DNA of 64,000 bases from Zobellia nedashkovskayae (GCF_015330125.1 NZ_JADDXR010000002.1:1302001-1366000); one strand, 5' to 3'. Positions 35,457 to 45,196 are shown, numbered from the stretch's first letter. Numbers and translations are program-made. The notes: a model not told the origin generated them from the sequence alone.

Positions 35457-36926
35457 CTAACTGTTCTGCTCTTTAAAACCTGCAATCATACCATATTTTT
35501 TCTTTCGATATATCTTAGTTATGCTATCTAACACCACATTTCTAAAGACAAAGCCAACCAACCCTAAAAAACTTAATGTAATAAGCGCGGCTTCAAAGGA
35601 AACAAAAATGGCCAAAAGGCCGTAAATAAGCATTGGTAGTCCAAACAAAGGAATGCCTACTATAAACTGGGTGGCACTCATACCTTGCATATTTCCCATT
35701 GCACTTTTGTTTAAATCTATTCGCTTTTTATTTTTTGAGCCGAAGAAAAGAATAATTGGAACGTTTACGCCTAAATTATAAAGTGCACAGCTAAAATTAA
35801 TTGCAAGTGCATCCCAACCAAAATACACATAGGGTACGGAAAGTAAGAACATTACTGCTATACTAACATAAATAAGTGCTGCCTTGGCTTCAAGGTATTT
35901 CTTTAAGGGAATATTCTGCGACATCATCATGCTATAATAAAAACTATCCCAAGCAGGGATAAACTGCCCAAAGTTCATTAAGAAAACGCCTGTCATAAAT
36001 ATACCAACAAACACAAGCATTCCAGAACCCATTCCCATGTCATCCATACCGTAAAAAAACAACCCATAGAAAGCAAAAGCCAATGACATAAAAACTTGTG
36101 TTTTAGTCCGCTTATTACGCCAAATAAGCTTTAAATCTAATTGTAAAAATGGTGCAATCGCTCCAAAACGGTTTGTCCAAGATAAATCTGAAGAAGTGGC
36201 TTCTGTGGCTTTCTTCTTTAGGGAGGCATCTAAAAAAATCCTATTTCGTATAAATGAATAATTAAAGTAATATGATAACCCAGCTATTGCCAAGGGTATG
36301 ATGGCATAAAGCGGGTTTTCATAAAGGGCATAAAAAACCTTGCCCGCATATTCCTTTATAGGAAGAATCTTAAAATATTCTAAGCCATAACAGGCTACCA
36401 AAAGACTAGCAATACTGATTAAAGCTTTATCGCTCTTGTTTACTATAAAATTGATATAATTAATACTCAATACGATGCCTATCATTGCCAATAACCAAAA
36501 TGACACATTTATAAAAGCATATCCTTTTACAAGTAATACAATAGCAAAGGGTATAAAGAAAAATAATGCCAAGAAATTAAAAAAAGAAACTGCTGAACGC
36601 CCTAAAATATAATGGGCAATACTGCTTTTTTTAATAGGAAGGGTCAAAAACGGCTTGATGTCCATTACTGGAAGTTTCTGCATAAAATATCTTATAAACA
36701 GTTCTGCAAGTACCCAATATAATAAATACTGACTTAGGGTAGCTAACGGATCCGTATTAGGGATTGCTTTTTCTAAAACAAAGAATAACGATGAGCCAAC
36801 AAAGGCCAACATTCCCAAAAAATATAATGCAAAGAAGCCCATTACTATCTTTATACCAAGGCTTTTACCCATTGATGAAGAACGAAAGAAAGATTTCCAT
36901 TGCAGCTTACTAAAGCTTTTAAACAT
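35457..36926 (-). CDS. DUF5687-family membrane protein (ABC permease subunit)
   Basis: The 489-residue integral membrane protein has about 11-12 hydrophobic segments and a cytosolic start FSKLQWKSFFRSSSMGKSLGIK, the DUF5687 pattern of Bacteroidetes. It is followed by a matching ATPase gene and is presumably the transmembrane part of an ABC-2-like exporter. No substrate is evident. The upstream 266 bp to the oxidoreductase gene are noncoding; I see only weak promoter-like matches in them. Confidence 0.82.
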   Translation of the reverse strand: MFKSFSKLQWKSFFRSSSMGKSLGIKIVMGFFALYFLGMLAFVGSSLFFVLEKAIPNTDPLATLSQYLLYWVLAELFIRYFMQKLPVMDIKPFLTLPIKKSSIAHYILGRSAVSFFNFLALFFFIPFAIVLLVKGYAFINVSFWLLAMIGIVLSINYINFIVNKSDKALISIASLLVACYGLEYFKILPIKEYAGKVFYALYENPLYAIIPLAIAGLSYYFNYSFIRNRIFLDASLKKKATEATSSDLSWTNRFGAIAPFLQLDLKLIWRNKRTKTQVFMSLAFAFYGLFFYGMDDMGMGSGMLVFVGIFMTGVFLMNFGQFIPAWDSFYYSMMMSQNIPLKKYLEAKAALIYVSIAVMFLLSVPYVYFGWDALAINFSCALYNLGVNVPIILFFGSKNKKRIDLNKSAMGNMQGMSATQFIVGIPLFGLPMLIYGLLAIFVSFEAALITLSFLGLVGFVFRNVVLDSITKIYRKKKYGMIAGFKEQNS

Positions 36927-37192
36927 AAGAAATAGATTACTAGTGCAGTAAGTTAGTGTTTGGGAAGGTAAGATTTGTTACAATAAAACTCTACATTTTT
37001 TATTTCAAATTCATTTTAGTGAAGAATTATAATCGTTTTTAAGAACGTAAACTTCAACTATATTACAAGTAGCCTCCAATCCAAAAACGTCATCGATTAA
37101 AAATAAAATTTAAGTCCTTTTTTTACAGTTTCCGTTTCAAATGGCTCTATCAATGCTTATTTTTACCGTCACATTTGACTAAAAAAGATACA

Positions 37193-38242
37193 ATGGTACA
37201 TTTTCATTCCTTGACCGTAAAACATATTAAACCGCTTACACCTAGTTCGGTTGCTATAACTTTTACCATACCTAAAGACCTTATACAAACTTTTGATTTT
37301 GTTCCTGGGCAATACATTACTATTAAAATGGAGCTTAAAGGAAAAGAAATCAGAAGAGCTTACTCTATCTGTTCTTCACCAAAAAGCGACTGCTTTACCA
37401 TTGGCGTAAAAAAAGTTGATAAAGGCGGATTTTCAGATTACGCGCACACCACGCTAAAAGCTGGTGATGTACTAGAAGTTATGCCTCCTGAAGGTAGGTT
37501 TACATTTCAACCAACTGGAAAAGTCAAAAACATAGCTGCTTTTGCCGCAGGTAGTGGTATTACGCCTATAATGAGTATTGCTAAGTCGGTTTTAGCAGAT
37601 AATCCTAAAAGTAAATTTGTTCTTGTCTACGGAAACAAGTCGCATAAGGAAACGATGTTCTATACAGATTTGGCAAAATTGGAATTGGATTACGCAGGGC
37701 GATTCAAAGCCTACTTCGTAACTAGCCAAGCCCAAGAAGATGATTCACTTTTTGGACGTATAGATGTTTCTACCGTTAATTATGCGCTTAAGAACAAGCA
37801 TAAAGATGTAGATTTTGATGGCTATTACCTTTGCGGACCAGAGGCCATGATACATTTGGTTTCCGATACTTTGATAGAAAACGATGTCCCAAAGGATAAA
37901 ATACATTTTGAACTTTTTACAACTACTGAAATTTTAGACGAAATGCCGGAACAGCCAGAAGGCAAAACCGTGGTTTCTATAGTGGTAGACGATGAGGAGT
38001 TTACTTTAACAATGGACAAAAAGGAAATTGTTCTTGATGCTGTTTTAAAACAAAATATTGATGCTCCTTACTCTTGCCAAGGTGGTGTTTGTAGTAGTTG
38101 TATCGCCAGAATAAAAGAAGGTAAAGCGGAAATGGTGAAAAACCAGATTCTTACCGATGGTGAAATTGCGGAAGGTTTGATACTTACTTGTCAGGCACAC
38201 CCAACAACTCCGACACTAAAAATTGATTATGACGATGTTTAA
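37193..38242 (+). CDS. Ferredoxin-NAD(P)H oxidoreductase with 2Fe-2S domain (PaaE-like)
   Basis: The protein moves electrons from NAD(P)H through FAD to a 2Fe-2S cluster. The FAD domain has RRAYSICSSP (the RxYS motif), the NAD domain has AAGSGITPIMSI and YLCGPEAM, and a C-terminal plant-type ferredoxin domain has CQGGVCSSC plus LTCQ for the four cluster cysteines. The length (349 residues from the ATG at 37193) fits the PaaE/HmpX group. No oxygenase partner is next to it, so it probably serves a partner encoded elsewhere (phenylacetyl-CoA epoxidase, a desaturase or similar). A TTG six codons upstream is another possible start. Confidence 0.92.
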   Translation: MVHFHSLTVKHIKPLTPSSVAITFTIPKDLIQTFDFVPGQYITIKMELKGKEIRRAYSICSSPKSDCFTIGVKKVDKGGFSDYAHTTLKAGDVLEVMPPEGRFTFQPTGKVKNIAAFAAGSGITPIMSIAKSVLADNPKSKFVLVYGNKSHKETMFYTDLAKLELDYAGRFKAYFVTSQAQEDDSLFGRIDVSTVNYALKNKHKDVDFDGYYLCGPEAMIHLVSDTLIENDVPKDKIHFELFTTTEILDEMPEQPEGKTVVSIVVDDEEFTLTMDKKEIVLDAVLKQNIDAPYSCQGGVCSSCIARIKEGKAEMVKNQILTDGEIAEGLILTCQAHPTTPTLKIDYDDV

Positions 38243-38268
38243 TTAATACATCGATTAGGAAAATAGAG

Positions 38269-38305
38269 AAAGCCACGATTGTAACTTACAGTAGTGGCTT
38301 TTTTA
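38269..38305. terminator. Bidirectional terminator between the oxidoreductase and patatin genes
   Basis: AAAGCCAC (38269-38276) pairs with GTGGCTTT (38294-38301); a second, inner pairing of TTGTAA with TTACAG extends it. TTTTTTAA follows on the plus strand. The patatin stop codon (38286-38288) lies within the loop. It serves both convergent genes. Confidence 0.75.
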
Positions 38306-39071
38306 ATAGTTCCTCTAGCCTACGCGATGTGTTTTCATATCCCACGAGGTATGCTTTTTCAATACCTTTTCGGTCTAAAACACCAATCTTTTCCAGTTCC
38401 TTAAACTCCATTAACAGATCACAAGCATCAAGTTTTGTTCGGTTAATGGCGTAAATCATGAGACCCGTTACTCTTCCGGCAAGTTGTAATGAATTTTTAA
38501 GGGCATTTTTGTTGAGTTCACCTACAACGGATACATTGCTACCAATAATAAAATCGGCCTTGCCCATTACGGGTTCTAAGGGAAAATTGTTCATAATCCC
38601 ACCATCAGCATAAAGCTCGCCGTTCATCTCAACCGGACTAAAAACAGGAGGTATCGCAGCAGATGCCAATAAAGGACGAATGAGTTCGCCCTCTGAAAAA
38701 TATTCAAGATCACCTTTTTGAAGATTCGTAGCCGCTACATGTAAGTTCTTTTGAAGTGAATGAAAAGTATTCTCAGGAAAATACGCCTTAAAAACTTCAA
38801 AATACCTATCGGTATCTAAAAATCCAGGTTTTACAATAGTCAGGAAATTATACTTAAATAACGGTGTTTCCTTAAAGAACTCCATCATATCCAAAACAGA
38901 ATTACCGTTAGCATACAACGCGCCAACCAAGGCTCCTACGCTACTGCCGCCAACCACGTCTGCCGATAGACCAAACTCATTCATTGCCTGTATTACTCCA
39001 ATATGCGCCATACCGCGTACGCCACCGCCAGAAAGCACAAGCCCAATAGATGTTGATTGTATGTCTTTCAT
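38286..39071 (-). CDS. Patatin-like phospholipase (RssA/YchK-like)
   Basis: This is a serine lipid hydrolase with a Ser-Asp dyad. The oxyanion loop is GGGVRG (15-20), the nucleophile elbow is GSSVG with S44, and the dyad aspartate is D156 in DGGIMNN. The 261-residue length fits the bacterial RssA type. No signal peptide is seen, so it acts in the cytosol or at the inner face of the membrane. It follows the nucleoside hydrolase by 41 bp and is the last gene of the minus-strand transport locus, possibly by chance. Substrate is unknown. Confidence 0.92.
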   Translation of the reverse strand: MKDIQSTSIGLVLSGGGVRGMAHIGVIQAMNEFGLSADVVGGSSVGALVGALYANGNSVLDMMEFFKETPLFKYNFLTIVKPGFLDTDRYFEVFKAYFPENTFHSLQKNLHVAATNLQKGDLEYFSEGELIRPLLASAAIPPVFSPVEMNGELYADGGIMNNFPLEPVMGKADFIIGSNVSVVGELNKNALKNSLQLAGRVTGLMIYAINRTKLDACDLLMEFKELEKIGVLDRKGIEKAYLVGYENTSRRLEELLKKPLL

Positions 39072-39112
39072 AATAGTACCTAGATTGTACGCATTTTATG
39101 CTACGAAGGTAT

Positions 39113-40033
39113 CTATTTCAATAGACTATCCATTAACTTCTTATGATAATTGGGAACAACATCATAACAGTACTTAACAGGGGAACCTGCTTCTTTATCA
39201 CATAATAAGTAGGATTTAAACACCTGTTTATTATTCTCTTTAACCGTATCGTCTTGGTGAATTTCTAGCCGTGCATTCAATTCTTCAGATACAATATCTT
39301 CAGGAGAAATAATGTAATGACTCGCCAAAACGTCAAACGGATTAAAACCATCTGCTCCTTGATCTACCCATTGTTGCAACCATGCTTGTGAAGCCTCGGC
39401 CAACCACTTGTTGCCTTTATCTCCGTTTGCCAAAGCATCTAAATCAGCTGCCTTAATCCAAACCTTATTTGATATCTCAAATGGACATAAAGTTACAGGA
39501 ACACCATTTTCGAACATTAGCCTGAAAGCATCATTATCCAAGTCGAAATTCAAATCCTGTGCGTGGTTTCCTTTATTACCGATTTTAAAGTAATCCTGCG
39601 CAGTTCTACGTCCTGCAACAAGAACCACTTCTTGTATTTTATTCTTTAACTCGGGATATTTTAAGAGTAACAGTCCAACGTTAGTTGCCGGACCAATGGC
39701 CATAATGATCATAGGTTGCTTTCGGAGAGCTTCAGCCAAAGCTTCAACCGCTTCATTGCTATTTGCATCTTTCAAATTTATAGCTTCGCCTGCTCCTCTA
39801 AAAACAGGTATTTCACCCATAGCGAACTCCTTGCTCATTTCTTGACTGAGCGGATATGAATTTTTAATACTAGTATTCCCAAAGACAGCACTTATTCCAC
39901 ATATCTCAACATTCTCGGCTTTCATCAATTGTAAAACAGCAAAACCATCATCTACATCACAATAGCCGTCACGTTTATCTCTGGTCATACCTACGGAAAG
40001 ATCTGTGTCTATCCATACTTTCTTCTTCGTCAT
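39113..40033 (-). CDS. Nucleoside hydrolase (IUNH family), variant active site
   Basis: The family cleaves the N-glycosidic bond of ribonucleosides with a calcium-bound ribose site. The 306-residue protein keeps the first Asp pair as D9 and D11, and the DD of the canonical DxDPGxDD loop appears at D28-D29, so about 13 extra residues (SVGMTRDKRDGYCDV) are inserted. The LNFDLDNDAF segment (161-170) and NPFDVLA (231-237) retain the other calcium/ribose ligands, but the His before the last Asp in the purine/pyrimidine hydrolases is F233 here. There is no signal peptide, so it is cytosolic. It lies 52 bp after the ABC ATPase gene, so the imported compound is probably an N-ribosyl or similar glycoside. 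Exact substrate unknown. Confidence 0.85.
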   Translation of the reverse strand: MTKKKVWIDTDLSVGMTRDKRDGYCDVDDGFAVLQLMKAENVEICGISAVFGNTSIKNSYPLSQEMSKEFAMGEIPVFRGAGEAINLKDANSNEAVEALAEALRKQPMIIMAIGPATNVGLLLLKYPELKNKIQEVVLVAGRRTAQDYFKIGNKGNHAQDLNFDLDNDAFRLMFENGVPVTLCPFEISNKVWIKAADLDALANGDKGNKWLAEASQAWLQQWVDQGADGFNPFDVLASHYIISPEDIVSEELNARLEIHQDDTVKENNKQVFKSYLLCDKEAGSPVKYCYDVVPNYHKKLMDSLLK

Positions 40034-40084
40034 CTCTATTATTTTTACTATCCTTTTTATTACTATTATTAAAATTGATTGAAG

Positions 40085-40804
40085 CTATATCAATCCACCC
40101 CAAAACTCTATTTCACTCTGTACACCGGTTTGTGGATCTTGAATGAAATCCTTCTTATCCTCGTATACTTTTAAAATTCCATCCGCCATAAAACCAATTT
40201 GATTACCCATCAGAACTGCTTCCTTTAAATCGTGGGTCACAAAAAGTGATGTAATATCAAATTCTGCAGTCAACTTCTTAAAAAGTTCCTGCATACGTTG
40301 CCGGGTACCTGTGTCCAAACTTCCAAAAGGTTCATCCAATAACAAAAGTGACGGATTGGTACTAATAGCACGACCAAACGAAACTCGTTGTCTCTGTCCT
40401 CCAGAAAGCTGGGTGGGCATTTTATCTGCCTGCCCCTTAAGTTCTAGGCTATGGAGCATATGCTCCACTTTCTCCTTAATTAAACCTTCTGGTATTTTCT
40501 TTAGCCTAAGACCAAAGGCAATGTTCTCAAAAGCATTTAAATGAGGAAACAGTAGGTCTTCTTGATACAAGTAAACAATGCTTCTCTTTTCCGGCTTGGT
40601 CTCCGTAATATCCTCTCCGTTCAATAGAATTTTACCTGAATCAGGTGATACGAGTCCTCCAATAGTCTTTAGCATAGTAGTCTTGCCGCAACCAGATTTA
40701 CCCAAAATACTTAAAGTATGTTTAGCTTTCAGTGAAAAATTAAGGTCTTTGACCACCTTTTCATCACCAAAACTCTTTACGATATGTTGAACCTCAAGAA
40801 ACAT
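40085..40804 (-). CDS. ABC importer ATPase (YnjD-like)
   Basis: The 239-residue protein has Walker A GKSGCGKTT (about 35-43), signature LSGGQRQR, Walker B SLLLLDEPFGSLD and H-loop VTHD. It groups by pattern with the FbpC/PotA/YnjD importers. Its ATG overlaps the stop of the second permease (TAATG), so translation is coupled. With the two permeases and the YnjB-like protein it makes a complete type I ABC importer. Confidence 0.93.
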   Translation of the reverse strand: MFLEVQHIVKSFGDEKVVKDLNFSLKAKHTLSILGKSGCGKTTMLKTIGGLVSPDSGKILLNGEDITETKPEKRSIVYLYQEDLLFPHLNAFENIAFGLRLKKIPEGLIKEKVEHMLHSLELKGQADKMPTQLSGGQRQRVSFGRAISTNPSLLLLDEPFGSLDTGTRQRMQELFKKLTAEFDITSLFVTHDLKEAVLMGNQIGFMADGILKVYEDKKDFIQDPQTGVQSEIEFWGGLI

Positions 40805-41577
40805 TAGACAAATTTTTTAAACACATAACGCTTGTTAAAATATAATAAAACTACAGGCGGAAAAATCAATAAACAACAACTTAAAGCTCCATAATAATAG
40901 TTAGCTTCCTTAATAAACAAAAATACTTTTATTGTTAGTGTCTGTACTTTTCCGATGCCTATTATAGAGGTTAATCCATATTCGAACCAAGAAATAAGAA
41001 ACGTTTGAAAAAAGCAGATGAGTATAAGTCCTTTTGCCAAAGGCAGCAATACCTTTATGTAGGTCTGCCATTTATTACCACCTAAGGTAGCAACCAAGTC
41101 TTCATAGCTTTTTACCTTTTCGTTCCAAAAACTACTAAAAAACAGAAGAGCATAAGGAAAAGCGATAATAAATTGTGCAACTACAACTCCAGTAGTATTT
41201 CCGAAAAGACCCATTTTCAAAAAGAAAAAACTTAGGCAAGCGGCGAAAACAACAGGCGCCAATATATAAGGGAAATAAGCCAACAGCGTTAATATTCTTT
41301 TTTTAGGGTGATAGAAAACAGCTTTACTGATTAAAAAGCCCGAAGTCGTAGAAAACACCGCCACCAACAGAGATATGAGCAGAGATGAGAAAAAACTCTT
41401 TAATAATCCAACTTCAGAACTAAAAACCGTTACCCAGTTTCTGAAACCAATATATGAAGGCCAAACATCCGGAAAACGCCATTCCGAGGCCAATGATAGG
41501 AACACGAGATAGACGAATGGAAACAGAATCAACAGCACCACTAAACTCAATACAAAGGGTTTCCAGTTAATTTGCAT
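40804..41577 (-). CDS. ABC importer permease 2 (YnjC C-half-like)
   Basis: The protein has six hydrophobic segments and a cytosolic coupling motif of the EAA type, DLVATLGGNKWQTYIKVLLP. I use the ATG at 41575-41577 (MQINWKPF), giving 257 residues; the longer frame lies inside the previous gene. It overlaps the first permease gene by 11 bp. In Escherichia coli YnjC is a single fused permease, whereas here it is split into two genes. Confidence 0.87.
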   Translation of the reverse strand: MQINWKPFVLSLVVLLILFPFVYLVFLSLASEWRFPDVWPSYIGFRNWVTVFSSEVGLLKSFFSSLLISLLVAVFSTTSGFLISKAVFYHPKKRILTLLAYFPYILAPVVFAACLSFFFLKMGLFGNTTGVVVAQFIIAFPYALLFFSSFWNEKVKSYEDLVATLGGNKWQTYIKVLLPLAKGLILICFFQTFLISWFEYGLTSIIGIGKVQTLTIKVFLFIKEANYYYGALSCCLLIFPPVVLLYFNKRYVFKKFV

Positions 41578-42421
41578 AAGGTCTTTTTCTTTTGGGGAGA
41601 AACAATAAAATAGCGGCAACTGAGACAATTAGCGTGTATAGCACGGCAACCACGTATCCCTCTGAAATTTTATCTAAATCGTATTGTTTAATTTCTTGAA
41701 TAATCAGTACCGATAGCATTTGTGGTGATTCTTGACCTAAAATTAACGGCACCTCATAAGCGCCTAATAAAAAGATAAAATAAAGCATGATAAGCACCCA
41801 TGTCTTTTTTATAAGAATAGGTAGAAAAACCCGCTGTGTAATCTGATTGGCATTTGCACCAAGGGACTGCGCCAATAAAGAAAGTTCTTCTACTCGCTCA
41901 TTTTTGTAAACATTCAAAAAAAGCAGCACAAAAAATGGCGTAATCATGGTGATGAAAGAAAATATAATCCCGATTGCTAAACCATCGTTTACCAAATCAG
42001 GGAATTGTGAAGCCTCTGTAATGAAACCTAATTTATGACTGATACGAGCAAAAAAGCCTCCCTTAGAAAACAATTGAAACGTAAAAAACCCGGTAACAAT
42101 ACCCGGTATTGCCAGTGGTAAATAGATTATAAAAGACATGAAACGTTTTTCTAGTTGCTGTCTAAATTTTGATGTAATCCAAAGCGCACTTCCAACAGAA
42201 ATAACCACAGCTACTAGCGCTATCAAAAAACTGTACCCAAAAGATTTAAAAAATGTCCCAGAAGTTATAACTGACTTCCAGAATTGCAATGTAAATCCAT
42301 TATTGGCCACACCAATTATTCCAAAACTATACAATAGCGCATAAATGAATGCAGCGGCAAAAGGCAATACACCCACCAATACAAACAAAAGAATACCTAT
42401 GTTTAGTTTCTTAATTTTCAA
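41567..42421 (-). CDS. ABC importer permease 1 (YnjC N-half-like)
   Basis: The 284-residue protein has six hydrophobic segments and an EAA-type loop, SLLAQSLGANANQITQRVFLP, in the usual place before the last two helices. Its start overlaps the end of the binding-protein gene by 11 bp. It pairs with the next permease to form the membrane channel of the importer. Confidence 0.87.
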   Translation of the reverse strand: MKIKKLNIGILLFVLVGVLPFAAAFIYALLYSFGIIGVANNGFTLQFWKSVITSGTFFKSFGYSFLIALVAVVISVGSALWITSKFRQQLEKRFMSFIIYLPLAIPGIVTGFFTFQLFSKGGFFARISHKLGFITEASQFPDLVNDGLAIGIIFSFITMITPFFVLLFLNVYKNERVEELSLLAQSLGANANQITQRVFLPILIKKTWVLIMLYFIFLLGAYEVPLILGQESPQMLSVLIIQEIKQYDLDKISEGYVVAVLYTLIVSVAAILLFLPKRKRPYAN

Positions 42422-43634
42422 TTACCTTTTTTCTAAAGTCCTCATACAGGCGTATCATATATTCCGGTGCCGGTTCGGCAATGGCGTTAACTTCTAACTC
42501 TTTTAAGGTAGGGCCGTATTCGCGTTTTCGCGCATCTAGAAATTTATCTTTCCATTCGGACTCCAGCTTATCCATCGCTAGAACGGTATTGGAATCCATT
42601 CCTTTGGCATCTGCCTTCTTCAATTGGGCCTCAGGGGAAAGCAAGAAATTAATGACTTGCATTGCTCCCGCCTTTTCAGGTGAGTTATAAAGAATACCCA
42701 AGTAATTAGAATTCCTTATTGTACCATTAGACCAAGCGTAACCTTTAGTAGATTGGGTATAAAGACCGTTCAGTACTTTATCCTCAATACCACCTTCGTT
42801 AAACCCATACGTAATAAGCAATTCGCCATTAGCAAAAAGCTGATTCATTTTAGATTGTTCTTTTGGAAAAGTGCTCCCTTCCTTCCAAAAATACCGTTTG
42901 TTTTCATTAATAAAACTCCAAAGTTTTTCAGAAATTTCAGTGTATCTGTCTTCATCAAACTTACCGTCCAAAGAGTTAGGCCCGCCTCCCAATTCTGCCA
43001 TAAAACTCTTTAAAAGCGTCATGCCGGTAAAGTCGTTAGATATGGTAAACGTACCTGGGTGCTCTTTAACAAATTTTTTAAGCTCCGGAATATTTTTTGG
43101 AGGATTTGGTAATTTCTCAAAATCGTATACGATTGCAAATTGATTAATGCTCCACGGTGCTTCCATGCCATTTACAGGTTGCTGAAAATCTGTACTGATA
43201 AATGAATCTTTAAAATTAATCAAAGATGCATTCGGGAGTAATCCTACAAACGGACCCCATAGACCTTTCACTTTTCTTAGCTGAAAAAAGGTCTCTCCGT
43301 TAATCCAAGCCATATCTACTTGCCCTTGTTCTATATCTGCCTGCTTCTCGCCCATAACCAACTGTACGATTTCTGGCCCTTGACCTCCACTAATCTGCAA
43401 ATCAATATTATATTTTCGCTTAACACTGGGCACCACGTAATTATTGATGTAGTCGTTTATCGCAGTACTGCCTTGCCACATCATAAAATTAACGGTTGTG
43501 CCATCAGCATAATCCTCAATCTCTTCCCAAGATGCGTTTTTGAGTTTATCGTCATCTTGCCTTACTTTCTCTTTACAAGAAAGGACTGTGACACCTAATA
43601 AAAAACCGAACAGTATATATTTAATCCTTTTCAT
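42411..43634 (-). CDS. YnjB-like solute-binding lipoprotein
   Basis: The 407-residue protein has a lipoprotein signal with VLSC lipobox (C20). The mature part follows the YnjB family: VNFMMWQGSTAINDYINNYV (about 50-69), VDMAWINGETFFQL, GMEAPWSINQFAIVYD, PGTFTISNDFTGMTLLKSF, and INFLLSPEAQLKKADAKGMDSN near the C-terminus. E. coli YnjB shares the order of these segments (GGDTAINRYL, VDLLWVNGENF, AESPWGGAQL, PDFTGTAFLEQLL). The natural ligand of YnjB is not known. As a lipoprotein it captures solute in the periplasm and passes it to the two permeases. It follows susD by 80 bp. Confidence 0.87.
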   Translation of the reverse strand: MKRIKYILFGFLLGVTVLSCKEKVRQDDDKLKNASWEEIEDYADGTTVNFMMWQGSTAINDYINNYVVPSVKRKYNIDLQISGGQGPEIVQLVMGEKQADIEQGQVDMAWINGETFFQLRKVKGLWGPFVGLLPNASLINFKDSFISTDFQQPVNGMEAPWSINQFAIVYDFEKLPNPPKNIPELKKFVKEHPGTFTISNDFTGMTLLKSFMAELGGGPNSLDGKFDEDRYTEISEKLWSFINENKRYFWKEGSTFPKEQSKMNQLFANGELLITYGFNEGGIEDKVLNGLYTQSTKGYAWSNGTIRNSNYLGILYNSPEKAGAMQVINFLLSPEAQLKKADAKGMDSNTVLAMDKLESEWKDKFLDARKREYGPTLKELEVNAIAEPAPEYMIRLYEDFRKKVIEN

Positions 43635-43714
43635 TAAGATTACTTCTATTTATTTTACAGATTTATTAGTCGTTAAAACTGGATATAACTTTAAAAAAAA
43701 TGTTTATTTCCAAC

Positions 43715-45157
43715 TTATTCTTTTTCCCACCAATTTTGACTATTGATGTTATCCCCTCCAATTCGTTCTGCAGCAGTCTTATAATTAACACTATTAGTTG
43801 CTTGCTCAGATTCAGGATACAAATACCGAACGGGATATTTATTATTATTTAAGTTGTCCGGACCTGGTTTTAAACTGGGAATGCCTGTTCTGCGAACATT
43901 GAACCAAGCTTCATGTCCATTTGCAATTAAACTAAACCACTTTTGCGTCAAAATTTTATTGAGATTATCTGTACCGTTTAGTGCAACTGTTTCTTGTGAC
44001 AAATACGTAACCGGTAACTCAACAGTATAATACTCAAAACTTGCCACAATGCCCGCCTCATAATATGCCTGTACATCACCTGAAATAAAACCTCTTTCTG
44101 CAGCTTCGGCCAAAGCGAACTGCACTTCGGAATATTGCATAAACTGTGCATCTACACCATCGGGTACATCCCTAAAAATAGCACCGAACAAAGAAACGTC
44201 ATTTAAATCAATTCCCCTCGCGGCAATTGTTTCGCGACCTTGGCCATTCTGTAACCCCTTAAATTCCGGAACACCATTATTAACACTGGCCTGAGTAGGC
44301 TTGTATAGTACATTAACCCTTGGGTCGTTCCACAATGTTAATACCGAATCTACCGTGGTGGTCATACGGTGTTCTTGATATAAGCCCAAGGCTGATAATG
44401 TCATTGGGTATTGATTGGGTGCTGATGTCAAATATGGCAATACTGCATTATCTGCATTTGATTGCATCAGTTTACCTGAAGAGGCCAACGCCTGAATCTC
44501 TGAATAATCAGTTAATCGCTTACTGATACGCATGAGGTAACGCAAACGTAAAGAATTGGCAAAACGCATCCATTTGTTCAAGTCTCCGTTAAAAAGTACA
44601 TCGCCATTGATAGTGGCATTAGAATTTTCTAAAGTAATAGAAGCCTGTTCCAACACTGCCAAAATACCAGTATCAGGGTTTGTATAAATACGCTCTTGGG
44701 TGTCATAGGTAGGTGTAAACTGACCCTCTAGTGCATTTACGGCATCTGAATAAGGAACATCTCCCCACATATCCGTAAGTTGAGAGAATAGAAAACTTTG
44801 CATAACATCACCCACAGCATTGTAAGCATCATTAGAACCTTGCAACTCTCGCATGGATTTAATATCGCTCAACAACTGAAAAATCGTATTCCAGTACTCG
44901 CTATTCGTACCCATCTCATAACGGTCAATTCGTTCAAATTCTACACTAGCAGCAAATTGTTGGATATAGTTTGCTAGACGAAACCCTTGAGAAAAGGCAT
45001 TTTGGTCTGCTTCTACCGAAATAATGTTTGACAACAAAAACTGTGGATCCACGGTTTCTGGTGAATTTGGGTTTTCATTGAGCTCATCAAACTCATCAGT
45101 ACAACTACCTAATAAAACAGTAAAACCAATGAAACTTAGTATATATAGTTTGTTCAT
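43715..45157 (-). CDS. SusD-like outer-membrane nutrient-binding lipoprotein
   Basis: The 480-residue protein starts at the ATG at 45155-45157 (MNKLYILSFIGFTVLLGSC), giving a lipobox LLGSC with C19, and the usual surface-export acidic residues follow (TDEFDELNENPNSP). It belongs to the SusD/RagB-like type II group (SusD-like_2), with DPQFLLSNIIS and the TPR-like helices (LNKWMRFANSLRLRYLMRIS). SusD proteins form the lid over the SusC channel and bind ligand at the cell surface. It lies 39 bp after susC. No glycoside hydrolase or carbohydrate-binding protein is nearby, so the ligand need not be a polysaccharide. Confidence 0.93.
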   Translation of the reverse strand: MNKLYILSFIGFTVLLGSCTDEFDELNENPNSPETVDPQFLLSNIISVEADQNAFSQGFRLANYIQQFAASVEFERIDRYEMGTNSEYWNTIFQLLSDIKSMRELQGSNDAYNAVGDVMQSFLFSQLTDMWGDVPYSDAVNALEGQFTPTYDTQERIYTNPDTGILAVLEQASITLENSNATINGDVLFNGDLNKWMRFANSLRLRYLMRISKRLTDYSEIQALASSGKLMQSNADNAVLPYLTSAPNQYPMTLSALGLYQEHRMTTTVDSVLTLWNDPRVNVLYKPTQASVNNGVPEFKGLQNGQGRETIAARGIDLNDVSLFGAIFRDVPDGVDAQFMQYSEVQFALAEAAERGFISGDVQAYYEAGIVASFEYYTVELPVTYLSQETVALNGTDNLNKILTQKWFSLIANGHEAWFNVRRTGIPSLKPGPDNLNNNKYPVRYLYPESEQATNSVNYKTAAERIGGDNINSQNWWEKE

Positions 45158-45196
45158 TATATTTATTTTTTGAGTTCCTATCATGATTCCCTCGTC

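Noticed and set aside
36927..37192. Possible small gene or RNA in the gap between the DUF5687 and oxidoreductase genes
   Set aside because: No open frame with a plausible start or strong hairpin was found; only a weak CACATTTG promoter-like match at 37170.
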